Below are positions 25,710 through 35,378 of a stretch of 64,000 nucleotides of DNA, piece by piece (position 1 is the stretch's first letter; every line of letters begins with the position of its first letter). A model generated the notes under the pieces. It saw nothing but the letters and a program-made list of their open reading frames with translations. It was not told where the DNA came from and did not search any database. Made by a program: the position numbers and the translations under genes. This DNA comes from Streptomyces sp. NBC_00659 (lineage in GTDB: Bacteria; Actinomycetota; Actinomycetes; Streptomycetales; Streptomycetaceae), in contig NZ_CP109031.1 in NCBI RefSeq assembly GCF_036226925.1, positions 1,674,001-1,738,000 of the forward strand. Reading direction: 5' to 3'.

Positions 25710-28700
25710 ATGAGACAGTCACCACCGGCTGGGGCATCCAGGCTCCCGGTCCACCTGAGCATCCCCATACTCCGGCGCTTACCGCAGCGCTCACATCGGA
25801 CGCTCACGGCGCTCACGGCGCTGCTGACCGCGGCCTGCGTGGCCGGGGCGCTCGGCACCCCCGCCATCGCCGCCGCCGAGACGCCGGCCGCCCGGGCGAC
25901 CCAGCCGCAGGAGAACGGCCCGGTCGTCACCGCTCACACAATCACCCTCGTCACAGGCGAGGTGGTGACGTTGGAGCGCCATGCCGACGGCTTACAGGCG
26001 GCGACGGTCGCGCCCACTCCCGACGGCACCCCGACGGCGTTCTCCTCCATGAAGGTGGGCGACGAGGTCTATGTCATCCCGGACACGGCACAGCCGTACC
26101 TCGCCGCGAACAAGCTCGACCGCGAACTGTTCAACGTCACCAAGCTGGTCGAGTACAGCTACGACGACGCGCACCGCTCCACCCTGCCGCTGATGGCGAC
26201 CTACGCGGGCACGCCGGGCAAGGCGGGCAAGGCGCTCGAGCAGGCCGCGCCGGCCGGTTCGGTGAAGGACGACGAACTGCCCAGCGCCAACGCGGTGGCA
26301 CTGCGCGAGAGCAAGAAGAAGGCGGCGACGTTCTGGGAGGCGGTCGACGACGACAGCGCCACCGCGACGAAGGCACCGAAGCTCGCCGACGGCATCAGGA
26401 AGCTCTGGCTCGACCGGCCGGTGCGGGTGACGCTGGACCAGAGCGTTCCGCAGATCGGCGCCCCGGAGGCGTGGGCGAAGGGATACGACGGCACCGGCAC
26501 CAAGGTGGCCGTCCTCGACACCGGTGTCGACCCCGACCACCCCGATCTGGCGGGGCGGGTGAAGGAGACGAAGAACTTCACCGACGACCCCGACGCGGTC
26601 GACCACCACGGTCACGGCACGCATGTCGCCTCGACCATCGCCGGCTCGGGTGCCGCGTCGGGCGGCAAGTTCAAGGGTGTGGCGCCGGGCGCCGACCTGT
26701 ACATCGGCAAGGTCCTCAACAGCGCCGGCAGCGGCCCCGAGTCGGGGGTCATCGCCGGCATGGAGTGGGCGGTGGCCGAGGGCGCGGACGTCATCAGCAT
26801 GAGCCTCGGCTCGGAGGCCCCCAGTGACGGCACCGACCCGCTGAGCAAGGCCGTCGACCAGCTGACCGCGTCCTCCGGTGCGCTGTTCGTCATCGCGGCC
26901 GGCAACACGGGCCCCGGCAAGTCGACCGTGGGCTCGCCCGGTGCCGCCGACGCCGCGCTGACCGTCGGCGCGGTGTCCAAGCAGGACCAGCTGGCGAGCT
27001 TCTCCAGCCGCGGCCCGGTCAAGGACACCTTCGCGGTCAAGCCGGAGATCACCGCACCGGGCGTGGACATCGTCGCCGCACGGGCCACGGGCACCTCGAT
27101 GGGCACCCCCGTCGACGCCGACTACACCTCCGCCAGCGGCACCTCGATGGCCACGCCGCATGTGGCCGGTGCCGCGGCGATCCTCGCCCAGCGCCATCCG
27201 GACTGGACCGCCGACCGGCTCAAGCAGGTGCTGGTCGGCACCGCCGAGCAGGGCTCGTACACCGCCTACCAGCAGGGCGGCGGCCGGGTCGACGTGCCCA
27301 AGGCGCTCAACGCCACGGTCTACTCGCGCCCCGCCGTCGTCAGCATGGGCAAGTCGTCGGCCGACAGTGCGCCGGTCACCAGGACGATCGGTTACGTGAA
27401 CACCTCCGCGGCGGACACCACGCTGTCGCTCCGCCTGTTCACCGTCGGAGAGACCGCGCCCCCGGCGGACGGCACGTTCACGCTCGGCGCCACCAGCGTG
27501 ACGGTCCCGGCGAACTCCACGGCCGACGTGACGGTGACCTACCACCCCGAACTCGGCGCCACGGGCGACTACACCGGCGTCATCACCGCCACCGCGACCG
27601 ACGGCACCGCTGTCCACACCACCGTCGGGGCGACGAAGGACGTACCCACCGTCGACCTCACCGTCAACACGATCGACCGGCACGGAAACCCGGCGACCGG
27701 CGAGCTTGTGGTGTTCGACCTGGACACGGGGGCTTTCCGCCAGGTCTTCCCCCAGGACGGAACCAAGACTGTCGCAGTGCCGCAGGGACGCTACTCCGTC
27801 ATGGGTGTCGTACACACGAGGGACCAGGCCTCGTCCCAGGTCACGGACTACACCCTCGCCGGTGAGCCCGTGGTGGAACTGAAGGCGGACCGGACGATCA
27901 CGCTGGACGCCCGGCTGGGCAAGGAGGTCAAGGTCGCGACGCCCAGGGAGTCCGAGTCGAAGAACGGCGTCAAGCTCGGGTACCGCCAACAGCTCCCCGG
28001 CAAGCGGGGGATCGACTTCATGAAGGGCGCGTTCAGCCCGCTCTGGGACCACGCCTATGCGGTGCCCACCGAGCCGGTGACGCTCGGCACGTTCGAGTTC
28101 CACTTCCAGCAGCGCAGGTACTCGCCGGAAATCCGGGCGGCCTATGCCGGACGCGGAGGCGTGCTCCCGCTGGAGCCAGTGGTGTACGCGGCCCGGCTGT
28201 ACGGCACCAGCACGCTCCGGGCGGCCGACGCCGGCATGGCACGGCCGGAAGACCTGACCGGCAAGGACCTCCGCGGCAAGCTCGCGGTCGTCACCCGCGA
28301 TGCCGCCCGCAGATCCATCGACCTGATCACCGCGGTCGCCGACGCCGGCGCGAAGGCAGTGGTCATCGTCAACGACCGGCCCGGCCCCTTCGCCACCATC
28401 GTGCCGCGCGCCACCGGCTCCGCCATCCCGGCCTGGTCCCTCACCCAGGACGAGGGCGCGGTGCTCCTCGGCCGGATGGCCGACGGCCCCACCCGGATCG
28501 TCCTGCAGGGAATCACCGGCGTTCCCCAGGTGTACAACATCGCGATGATGGTTCCCGGCCGGATTCCGGCCGACCCCGTCGACGCGGTCACCGCGAAGAA
28601 CTCGGCCGTGCTGAAGTCCGACTACCGCGGCACCAAGGGCACCGTGATCGGCGACGTCGTCTCGGCGATCCGCCCGAACGATTCCCTCGTCACCGACGTC

Positions 28701-29534
28701 TATGACTCCTTCGACGTGCCGGTGGCCCGGGAGGAGTGGTACTCCACCGGCGGCAAGTGGCCCACGATGAAGGAGATGCGGTGGTGGCACAGGGTCTACC
28801 CGGACCGCGCCGACAACTCCCGCAGCGTGAGGGACGTACTCCGCACCTACCAGCCGGGCGAGCAGCACGAGGAGAGCTGGCTGGGCGCCGCGAACGGCCC
28901 GGCCGGACCGCAGGCCACCCAGGCGGTCCGTGAGGGTGACAACATCACCCTCACGGTGCCGGAGATGAGTGACAGCCAGGGGCACTTCGGCTTCTTCGAA
29001 CACGCCGCCGACAAGCGGACGGTGCGGATATACCAGGACGGAAAGCTCCTCAAGGAGACGCCGCGACTCCTGCAGACCACGCTGCCGGTCAGCCCCGACC
29101 CGGCGACCTACCGCGTCACCCTCGACACTTCACGTCCGGCGTGGTTCCCGCTGTCCACGCAGACCAGCACCGCCTGGACCTTCAGGTCCACGCGGCCGAC
29201 GAGCGATACGGAGAACCTCGCGCTGCTCTGGCCCGAGTACGGCCTGGACCTGGACGCGGAGAACACAGCCCGGGCCGGCAGGACGGACCGCTTCGATCTG
29301 GCGTTCGCGCTCCAGACCGGCACCGCTCCGGACATCCGCGGGGTCGAGGTCACGATGTCCATCGACGACGGTGACACCTGGCACCCCGCGAAAGTGAAGT
29401 GCGAGAAGAGAGACAGCTACACGGTGACCCTGCGCAACCCGGAATCGGGCTATGTATCGCTGCGCGTCAAGGCATGGGACGCCGACGGCAGCCGGATCGA
29501 ACAGACCCTGATCAGGGCTTACGCCGTGCGCTGA
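25710..29534 (+). CDS. Secreted subtilisin-like serine protease 2 (S8, giant)
   Basis: 1274 residues, a paralogue of subtilase 1. ATG at 25710 begins MRQSPPAGASRLPVHLSIP with a basic stretch and hydrophobic signal ending TPAIAAAETPAA. The frame is open further upstream but without a better start. Catalytic residues are Asp270 (VAVLDTGVD), His302 (GHGTHVAS) and Ser479 (SGTSMATPHVAGA), with the oxyanion Asn in IAAGNTGPGK. A protease-associated domain lies at about 850-945 (GKLAVVTRDAARRSIDLITAVADAGAKAVVIVN). The last 145 residues are the domain that exists as a separate lipoprotein after subtilase 1. The following hairpin marks the transcript end. Confidence 0.93.
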   Translation: MRQSPPAGASRLPVHLSIPILRRLPQRSHRTLTALTALLTAACVAGALGTPAIAAAETPAARATQPQENGPVVTAHTITLVTGEVVTLERHADGLQAATVAPTPDGTPTAFSSMKVGDEVYVIPDTAQPYLAANKLDRELFNVTKLVEYSYDDAHRSTLPLMATYAGTPGKAGKALEQAAPAGSVKDDELPSANAVALRESKKKAATFWEAVDDDSATATKAPKLADGIRKLWLDRPVRVTLDQSVPQIGAPEAWAKGYDGTGTKVAVLDTGVDPDHPDLAGRVKETKNFTDDPDAVDHHGHGTHVASTIAGSGAASGGKFKGVAPGADLYIGKVLNSAGSGPESGVIAGMEWAVAEGADVISMSLGSEAPSDGTDPLSKAVDQLTASSGALFVIAAGNTGPGKSTVGSPGAADAALTVGAVSKQDQLASFSSRGPVKDTFAVKPEITAPGVDIVAARATGTSMGTPVDADYTSASGTSMATPHVAGAAAILAQRHPDWTADRLKQVLVGTAEQGSYTAYQQGGGRVDVPKALNATVYSRPAVVSMGKSSADSAPVTRTIGYVNTSAADTTLSLRLFTVGETAPPADGTFTLGATSVTVPANSTADVTVTYHPELGATGDYTGVITATATDGTAVHTTVGATKDVPTVDLTVNTIDRHGNPATGELVVFDLDTGAFRQVFPQDGTKTVAVPQGRYSVMGVVHTRDQASSQVTDYTLAGEPVVELKADRTITLDARLGKEVKVATPRESESKNGVKLGYRQQLPGKRGIDFMKGAFSPLWDHAYAVPTEPVTLGTFEFHFQQRRYSPEIRAAYAGRGGVLPLEPVVYAARLYGTSTLRAADAGMARPEDLTGKDLRGKLAVVTRDAARRSIDLITAVADAGAKAVVIVNDRPGPFATIVPRATGSAIPAWSLTQDEGAVLLGRMADGPTRIVLQGITGVPQVYNIAMMVPGRIPADPVDAVTAKNSAVLKSDYRGTKGTVIGDVVSAIRPNDSLVTDVYDSFDVPVAREEWYSTGGKWPTMKEMRWWHRVYPDRADNSRSVRDVLRTYQPGEQHEESWLGAANGPAGPQATQAVREGDNITLTVPEMSDSQGHFGFFEHAADKRTVRIYQDGKLLKETPRLLQTTLPVSPDPATYRVTLDTSRPAWFPLSTQTSTAWTFRSTRPTSDTENLALLWPEYGLDLDAENTARAGRTDRFDLAFALQTGTAPDIRGVEVTMSIDDGDTWHPAKVKCEKRDSYTVTLRNPESGYVSLRVKAWDADGSRIEQTLIRAYAVR

Positions 29535-29563
29535 CCCTCACGGCAGACACCGGCTTGTCGACC

Positions 29564-29602
29564 GCACCCGCGGCGCAAGGCTTGCCCTTGTGCCGCGGGT
29601 GC
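29564..29602 (+). terminator. Hairpin after subtilase 2
   Basis: GCACCCGCGGC and CAAGG pair with CCTTG and GCCGCGGGTGC around a CTTGC loop, a 16-17 bp stem with one mismatch, 30 bases after the stop. Confidence 0.8.
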
Positions 29603-29804
29603 CCCCTGTGGCACCCGCAGCCGCCCACGTTCGCCACCGCCGTCGTACGGGGTGCGGGGTGCGGGGTGCGGGTGCAAGCGAGGAGGATCCCTTCGTCCCA
29701 CGGGGCCGCACCCATGAACGCCCATCCGGTGAACGCCCGTCCGGGCACCCCGAGGACGACCGGATACAGTGCGCGAGACGGCAGCCTGGTCAAGGAGGGG
29801 AAGC

Positions 29805-31025
29805 GTGACCGACATCAGCAACACCCGACCCGCCGACAGTGAAGCGCAAGCGCCGCGGCCGAGCCGACTGCACCGTCTGATGCGCTACATCCCCCTGATC
29901 GCCCCCGTCCTGCTCTGGACCGTGCCCTGCTGGGTGCTCCTGTACACCGGCCAGCACTGGTCGCTGCCCGTCACTCTGGTCGGCACCGCCCTGTTCGCCC
30001 TGGGCCTCGTCGGGATGCCGCTCGCGATGATGCGCGGCCACGGCCGGCGTCAGCAGGACTGGGCGGCGATCGTCGGTGACAGCTTGCTGGGCGCCAGCTG
30101 GGTTCTGTTCACCTGGTCCGTTCTGCTCGGCGTCCTCTTGCGTCTCGCCCTGACCCTGGCCGGCGTCGGCGGGAGTCAGGACCGGGCCCGGATCGTCACG
30201 TGGGCCGTCCTCGGCGTAACCGCCGTACTGCTCGCCTGGGGGTACGCCGAGGCCCGCCGCGTGCCGCGTGTGCGCCGACTCGACGTCCAACTCCCTCGGC
30301 TGGGTGCCGGGTTGGACGGCCTCCGCGTCGCACTGATCACCGACACCCACTACGGCCCGCTCGATCGCGCCCGCTGGTCGGCACGGGTGTGCGAGACGGT
30401 GAACACTCTGGAAGCCGACCTGGTCTGCCACACCGGCGACATCGCGGACGGCACGGCCGAACGCCGCCGCGCCCAGGCCGCCCCGCTCGGTACCGTGCGG
30501 GCCACCCGGGCCCGCGTCTACGTCACCGGCAACCACGAATACTACAGCGAGGCCCAGGGCTGGGTCGACCTGATGGACGAGCTGGGCTGGGAGCCGCTGC
30601 GCAACCGCCATCTGCTGCTCGAACGCGGAGGCGACACCCTCGTGGTCGCCGGCGTGGACGACGTGACCGCCGAGTCCTCCGGCCTGGCGGGCCACCGCGC
30701 CCACCTCACCGGAGCCCTGAACGGCGCCGACCCCGACCTGCCCGTCCTGCTCCTGGCACACCAGCCCAAGTTCGTCGACCGGGCGGCAGCCGAAGGCATC
30801 GACCTCCAACTCTCCGGCCACACCCACGGCGGCCAGATCTGGCCCTTCCACCACCTGGTCCGCATCGACCAGCCCGCCGTCGCCGGCCTCAGCCGGCACG
30901 GCGCCCGCACCCTCCTCTACACCAGCCGCGGCACCGGCTTCTGGGGCCCACCGTTCCGCGTCTTCGCCCCCAGCGAGATCACCCTGCTCGTGCTCCGCTC
31001 CCCGCACCCGCCCACCTCGCCGTAG
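29805..31025 (+). CDS. Membrane-bound metallophosphoesterase
   Basis: 406 residues. GTG at 29805 is chosen because AAGGAGGGGAAGC precedes it. The N-terminal 150 residues contain four or five transmembrane helices. The calcineurin-like domain follows with all metal ligands: LITDTHYG, CHTGDIADG, VTGNHEYY and LSGHTHGGQIWPFHHL. It resembles YkuE-type enzymes, which hydrolyse phosphoester bonds at or near the membrane, possibly on lipid precursors. The active-site side was not determined. It stands alone, convergent with a TetR gene. Confidence 0.9.
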   Translation: MTDISNTRPADSEAQAPRPSRLHRLMRYIPLIAPVLLWTVPCWVLLYTGQHWSLPVTLVGTALFALGLVGMPLAMMRGHGRRQQDWAAIVGDSLLGASWVLFTWSVLLGVLLRLALTLAGVGGSQDRARIVTWAVLGVTAVLLAWGYAEARRVPRVRRLDVQLPRLGAGLDGLRVALITDTHYGPLDRARWSARVCETVNTLEADLVCHTGDIADGTAERRRAQAAPLGTVRATRARVYVTGNHEYYSEAQGWVDLMDELGWEPLRNRHLLLERGGDTLVVAGVDDVTAESSGLAGHRAHLTGALNGADPDLPVLLLAHQPKFVDRAAAEGIDLQLSGHTHGGQIWPFHHLVRIDQPAVAGLSRHGARTLLYTSRGTGFWGPPFRVFAPSEITLLVLRSPHPPTSP

Positions 31026-31045
31026 TACCGGGCGGGACGGCACCC

Positions 31046-31759
31046 CTACTCCGGGAGGATGAAGCGGTCGAGCAGCGCCTCGAGGCCTGCCGCCAGGCCC
31101 CCCGGTCCGCCCCGGTCGGCGAGCGAGGGCGCGATCTGCCGGAGCGTCGGCAACTCCCGCGGCGACAGGTGGTGCAGACCGAGCCGGAAGGCGGGTTCGG
31201 ATTCGTCCGGGTTGTCGACCATGGGCTGCAGCTCGACGGACACATAACCGAGCAGCCAGGCGGAGTAGGCGCGGAAGACGGCCGCCGTACGGGTCGGGTC
31301 GAATCCCGCCGCCCGCAGCAGGGCGAGCACCCGCTCGTACTCCCGCAGCACGGCGCCCGGCCGTCGGGCCAGCGGGACCGCCAGCATGCGCGTGGCGAGC
31401 AGGGGAACCGCCTGGGGGTGGGCGAGGCACACCTCGTAGGTCGCCAGTGCGGCCCGGTGCAGTCGGGCACGCCAGTCCGGCTCCTCGGCCGCGGCCTCCG
31501 GCACAGCCCCCAGCTTCTCCTCCAACTCGAGGTACAGCGCCTCCACCAGCCCGTCGAGGAGTGCGTCCTTGCCGGCCGCATACCGGTAGAGCGCCATGGC
31601 CTCGACGCCGAGTTCGGATCCCAGCCGCCGCATGCTGAGCGCCGACAGGCCCTCCTGGTCGACCAGTTCCAGCGCGGTGGCGAGCACCCGTTCGCGGCTC
31701 AGTCGGCCGTAGTGCCCACGGTCGCTGGCGCGGCGCGCCGGCCGTTCCCCCTCGTTCAT
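31046..31759 (-). CDS. TetR-family transcriptional regulator
   Basis: 237 residues. The N-terminal helix-turn-helix is LSRERVLATALELVDQEGLSALSMRRLGSELGVEAMALYRYAAGKDALLDGL (about 20-70). The C-terminal part (LHRAALATYEVCLAHPQAVPLLATRML, FRAYSAWLLGYVSVEL) is of the TetR_C_1 ligand-binding type. The start MNEGERPAR at 31759 has GGACGAGG just upstream. The frame is open further upstream without a better start. Its 3' end faces the metallophosphoesterase. Target and ligand are unknown. Confidence 0.9.
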   Translation of the reverse strand: MNEGERPARRASDRGHYGRLSRERVLATALELVDQEGLSALSMRRLGSELGVEAMALYRYAAGKDALLDGLVEALYLELEEKLGAVPEAAAEEPDWRARLHRAALATYEVCLAHPQAVPLLATRMLAVPLARRPGAVLREYERVLALLRAAGFDPTRTAAVFRAYSAWLLGYVSVELQPMVDNPDESEPAFRLGLHHLSPRELPTLRQIAPSLADRGGPGGLAAGLEALLDRFILPE

Positions 31760-31899
31760 CGCCTCGTCCTCCACGCCGGGTGACCCTCGCATACGTAGCG
31801 AACTCGACCATAAGCCATCGGCTTCGGGTTGATGCGCGAGGCGGACCTGCGGCGGGAGGCGAGAACTGCGCCCCACCTGAACGAAGGGGTCAACAGCTC

Positions 31900-32712
31900 C
31901 TATTCATCCGGCGTTTCCCGGATCACGGCGAGGAGCGCCCGGTCCGTGGGGAGGCCGTCGGCGTCGAAGGCGCGGTGCCGGCCGAGATGTTCGACCCGCC
32001 CGCCGCTGCAGTTCTTCCGCAGATACTCCGTGAGCCAGACATCAGGCGTCGGCACCATGCGCGGCAGTCCGAACGATTCGGGCATCTCGTTCTCGCCGCT
32101 GTCGAAGAACATCACCTTGCCGGTCCGGGCCCAGAGCCCTCGCAGCAGGTCGGTGGCGGTGTCGAAACCCAGCTCCCGCACCAGGTGATGCCAGAGGGAC
32201 AGCAGGAGGGTGCAGTCGGTCGCCGGCAGAAGGGCGAGTGTGTCGGGGCGGAACTCGAGGCTCATCACCGCCACGTTGTCCAGCTGGTTCCGTCGCACGG
32301 CCGTCGTCGCCGTCCGGACATATTTCGGATCCGACTCCAGGGCGACGGAGGGTATCCCGCGCCGGGCAAGCATGATCGGGAAGTAGCCGACGTTCGCGCC
32401 CACGTCCAGCGCGCTCTCGACTCCGAGCCGCTCGACGACCGGTTCCATCGCCGCCCATCGCGACCCGGTACCGACGGATCGTTTGGCCCTGCGCACATGT
32501 ATGCCCGGGACCGGCTGGTAGATACCGTCGGGCAGCGCGTCGAGTTTGAGGCGGAGCAGATCGATCCCGTCGTCGAGTTTGCGACGAGCGGCGAGCATCA
32601 AACGAATCGAGGGGAATCGCTGATGGACACGCACCATGCGCGTGGAGGTCTGAGTTCCGGCCAACTGGTCCACGGATACCTCTATCGACTGGCGATATTC
32701 GAGCACTCGCAT
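31900..32712 (-). CDS. Class I SAM-dependent methyltransferase
   Basis: 270 residues. Motif I is ESALDVGANVGYFPIMLARRG (about 100-120), followed by VALESDPKYVRTA for the ribose-binding acidic residue. LLLSLWHHLVRELG and MFFDSGENEMPESFGLPRMVPTPDVW complete the fold. The N-terminal 90 residues are specific to it and contain a sequence similar to glycan-modifying FkbM-like enzymes only in a general way. The start ATG at 32712 lies in unusually AT-rich DNA, a likely promoter. As the first gene of the glycan-type region it may methylate a sugar or lipid-linked precursor, which is inference from location. Confidence 0.82.
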   Translation of the reverse strand: MRVLEYRQSIEVSVDQLAGTQTSTRMVRVHQRFPSIRLMLAARRKLDDGIDLLRLKLDALPDGIYQPVPGIHVRRAKRSVGTGSRWAAMEPVVERLGVESALDVGANVGYFPIMLARRGIPSVALESDPKYVRTATTAVRRNQLDNVAVMSLEFRPDTLALLPATDCTLLLSLWHHLVRELGFDTATDLLRGLWARTGKVMFFDSGENEMPESFGLPRMVPTPDVWLTEYLRKNCSGGRVEHLGRHRAFDADGLPTDRALLAVIRETPDE

Positions 32713-32881
32713 TGCCGCATCGAATCAATAATACCTTTTACCCCGGTGTTCCACAATTTGGCCCCGCAGAGTCGGACGGTCCCCGAACGTCCCCGGGATG
32801 CGGCCTGGTCAGCGGCAGAGCACGCTTGATGGGTGAAGGTTCAGAACGCCTGCCGTTCGCGACGCGTGAGGAACCGGCGCC

Positions 32882-33298
32882 ATGCGCTTTCCGGGCTCCC
32901 GAGCCTCGTCTAGCCGGGATTTTCTCGACGTGACGACTCCGGCGCGCCGGGATAATTGGCAGCGCTTGGCCGACCATAGCGACAAAGCACTGATCACCCG
33001 GACCCCGGGCCGACTGGACTGCATTTGCGCGACGGATTCCTATGACGACGCCAGCCGCTTTTACGAATTCGGAAATTCCGGCGGGATCGTCCCGACACGC
33101 GATTCGAGGGAAGCCGGGCCGGATCCTCGTGGACGGCGCGTACGTGCTGCGGGCCGGGCGCTTCGGCGGTGGGAACGGCTCGGCGCTCACGGCTACCCGT
33201 CGTTCGGCTGTCGCAGGGAAGTGCTTCCCCTGACAGCGGGCGATCAGCCGCTGCGGAGTGCGGTGAAGCGACTCATCGGTTTCGAGGACGAGTGACAC
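32882..33298 (+). pseudogene. Internally deleted copy of the adjacent FemAB/GNAT-type gene
   Basis: The beginning (RRDNWQRLADHSDKALITRTPGRLDCICATDSYDDASRFYEFG) aligns with residues 25-65 of the intact neighbour (AVWWELAGKDPDTNPSQTPLWLDCLCATGPYRDASRLYEFE). The end (FGCRREVLPLTAGDQPLRSAVKRLIGFEDE) aligns with that protein's last 30 residues (LRTAVKRLIRFQDP). About 220 central residues containing the transferase domain are absent. It is a degraded tandem duplicate, with lower GC than its parent, and is unlikely to be an enzyme. Confidence 0.8.
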
Positions 33299-33415
33299 CC
33301 GGTCCCACCGAGATGCCCGGCCCGGACGCCCCGCCTAGCATCGATGGTGGGCACGTGGGTCCTCGGTCCGCGAGCGTCGTCCTCGCGGGGCCCTTGCGCC
33401 GGGCGGGAGAGGCCC

Positions 33416-34498
33416 GTGAACGCACCTGCTGAGCTCCTGATCGGCACTCCGGCCGGGCTCGCGCACATCACCACACCGGCTCCACGTGCCGTCTGGTGGG
33501 AGCTGGCGGGCAAGGACCCGGACACCAACCCCAGTCAGACCCCGCTCTGGCTGGACTGCCTGTGCGCCACAGGGCCGTACCGGGACGCGAGCCGCCTCTA
33601 CGAGTTCGAGCGAGGCCGTAGGCTCGTACTCCCCCTGGTCGCCAGAAGGCACCGCCCGCGGATCCTGGGCACGGAGGAGTCCTGGCCCGCCCAATGGGGC
33701 ATAGGAGGGCCGGTGTGCCCGGAAAGCGTGAGTCCGGCGGAGGCACGCGCGGTGTTCGCCGACCTCGCGCGGCTGCGCGCGCTCCGGGTCGGCGTGCGGC
33801 TGCGGCCGGCGGACCAGGCCGTATGGGCGAGCGCCGCGACCGGCTTCGGCCTCGATCCCCACATGACGCAGATGGTGAACCTCGACGGCGGCTTCGGCAC
33901 CGTCTGGGAGCAGCGCTTCGGACGTCGTATGCGACGGGAGATCCGCCGGGCCGAGCGCTCGGAGGTCGACGTCGAGGTGGATCGTGGCGGCCGGCTCGTT
34001 CCCGCCTTCTACCACCTGTACCGGAAGTCGATCGTGCGCTGGGCCGAACAGCAGCACGAGCCCCTGGCGTTGGCCCGCTGGCGCAGAACGCGGGAGTTCC
34101 CCCTGAGCCGGCTGGAAGAGGTGGCTGCCCGGCTCGGCGACAGGTGCGCGATCTGGATGGCCTGGCGCGGCGGTGAGCCCGCCGGGGCGTCCATCGTCCT
34201 GCGCCACGGCGGTCACGCCAAGATGTGGCGCAGCGCCATGGACCGGGAACTGGCTCATCCGGTGCGCGCCGTCCCCCTGCTCTACCGGCTGGCGATCGAG
34301 GACGCGTGCGAGGCGGGCTGCCGGACGTTCGACATGGGAGAGTCCGTCCCGGGGTCCTCCCTCGCCGAGTTCAAGGCGGGGTTCGGAGCGGAGAGCTTCC
34401 CCTCCCCGCGCCTCCTCCGGGAACGGCTTCCCGTCTCGGCGGCCGATCGCCGGCTGCGCACGGCCGTCAAACGCCTGATCCGCTTTCAGGACCCCTGA
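33416..34498 (+). CDS. FemAB-like GNAT-fold acyltransferase (Acetyltransf_6 type)
   Basis: 360 residues. GTG at 33416 is preceded by GGGAGAGG. The C-terminal half holds the GNAT-like domain: MRREIRRAERSEVDVEVD, FYHLYRKSIVRWAEQQ, RCAIWMAWRGGEPAGASIVLRHGGHAKMWRSAMDRE, and LLYRLAIEDACEAGCRTFDMGESVPGSSLAEFKAGFGAE. The last block is typical of the FemAB/BioF2-type family that transfers acyl or aminoacyl groups to lipid-linked or cell-surface glycans. Its place at the head of a polysaccharide-type cluster fits glycan decoration. A shrunken copy lies immediately upstream. The acyl donor is unknown. Confidence 0.83.
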   Translation: MNAPAELLIGTPAGLAHITTPAPRAVWWELAGKDPDTNPSQTPLWLDCLCATGPYRDASRLYEFERGRRLVLPLVARRHRPRILGTEESWPAQWGIGGPVCPESVSPAEARAVFADLARLRALRVGVRLRPADQAVWASAATGFGLDPHMTQMVNLDGGFGTVWEQRFGRRMRREIRRAERSEVDVEVDRGGRLVPAFYHLYRKSIVRWAEQQHEPLALARWRRTREFPLSRLEEVAARLGDRCAIWMAWRGGEPAGASIVLRHGGHAKMWRSAMDRELAHPVRAVPLLYRLAIEDACEAGCRTFDMGESVPGSSLAEFKAGFGAESFPSPRLLRERLPVSAADRRLRTAVKRLIRFQDP

Positions 34499-34514
34499 GG
34501 TCTCCTCCCCGTGG

Positions 34515-35378
34515 TCACCCCACGTCGACGGGTTCCACGTCGTCGCTGTGGTGGAGGGGTTTCAGGCCGTACGCGTCCAGCATCATGCGCAGCAGTCCGA
34601 ACTGATTGTTCGGCTGGGCATGGTCGCCCGGCCGGACATGCTCACCCACCAGGACGGTGGGGACATGGTTGGGTCCCTTCGCATCGTCCTCGTCCCAGGT
34701 GACGACCAGCAGGCTGTTGTGGGTCATCGCCCAGTCCGCGTAGCCGCCGAGATTGTTCCGAAGCCAGGTGTCCGCCCGCCGCACACCGCCGTCGTGCATG
34801 TCGTGTTCGAGGTCGGGGACGACGAACGAGACCGTCGGCAGATCCGCGAAGTCGCGAGGGAAGTCGGTCCACGGGCGGTTGACGGACGCGGGAAGGTTGG
34901 TGAAGTTCACCCACGGGTTGTGCCGGCGCACGTAGGCGCCGGCGGCGCAGCCGGTGAACCCGACGCGCGGCATGCTCTGCGCGTAGCCCACGAAGGTCAG
35001 GCCGGACTGGAGGAGTTGAGTGCCGAGATTCCGCGACGTGAGCCTGTGCGGGCAGGAGTCGTCGTCGACCCTCAGGAAGGAGCCCGCGAAGAGCGCCAGG
35101 TAATTGGGCTGACTGGGGTGGGTGAGGGCGTAGAACTCGGTGAGCGAGGCGCCCTGCCGGGCCAGTTGGTTGAGGTACGGGGCCTCCGCGCTTCCGATGA
35201 CGGCGTCGTACGACTGGTCCTCCTCGATCACCACGACGATGTGGTCCGGCCGGGGAAGCCCGGTTCGAGCCGGTGAATCGTCACAGCCCGCTGTCGTCAG
35301 GAGCGTCGCCATCACGGCCGCCCACGCGAGGAGCCGTCTCGCCGGACGGCGTCCCGGCCCCAGTCGTACGCCTCTCAC
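34515..35378 (-). CDS. Phosphoesterase-family lipoprotein (acid phosphatase-like)
   Basis: 287 residues. It starts at GTG 35378; the upstream open frame is spurious, since the family begins at the signal region. A twin-arginine-rich basic N-terminus and hydrophobic segment end LTTAGC, a lipobox. The mature enzyme belongs to the PF04185-type phosphoesterases: HIVVVIEEDQSYDAVIGS with the first metal ligands, THPSQPNYLALFAGS, VVPDLEHDMHDGG, and VVTWDEDDAKGPNHVPTVLVG. These act outside the membrane on phosphate esters. It is convergent with the GNAT gene and divergent from the polymerase-like gene, so it may trim phosphate from the exported glycan or its carrier. Confidence 0.85.
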   Translation of the reverse strand: MRGVRLGPGRRPARRLLAWAAVMATLLTTAGCDDSPARTGLPRPDHIVVVIEEDQSYDAVIGSAEAPYLNQLARQGASLTEFYALTHPSQPNYLALFAGSFLRVDDDSCPHRLTSRNLGTQLLQSGLTFVGYAQSMPRVGFTGCAAGAYVRRHNPWVNFTNLPASVNRPWTDFPRDFADLPTVSFVVPDLEHDMHDGGVRRADTWLRNNLGGYADWAMTHNSLLVVTWDEDDAKGPNHVPTVLVGEHVRPGDHAQPNNQFGLLRMMLDAYGLKPLHHSDDVEPVDVG

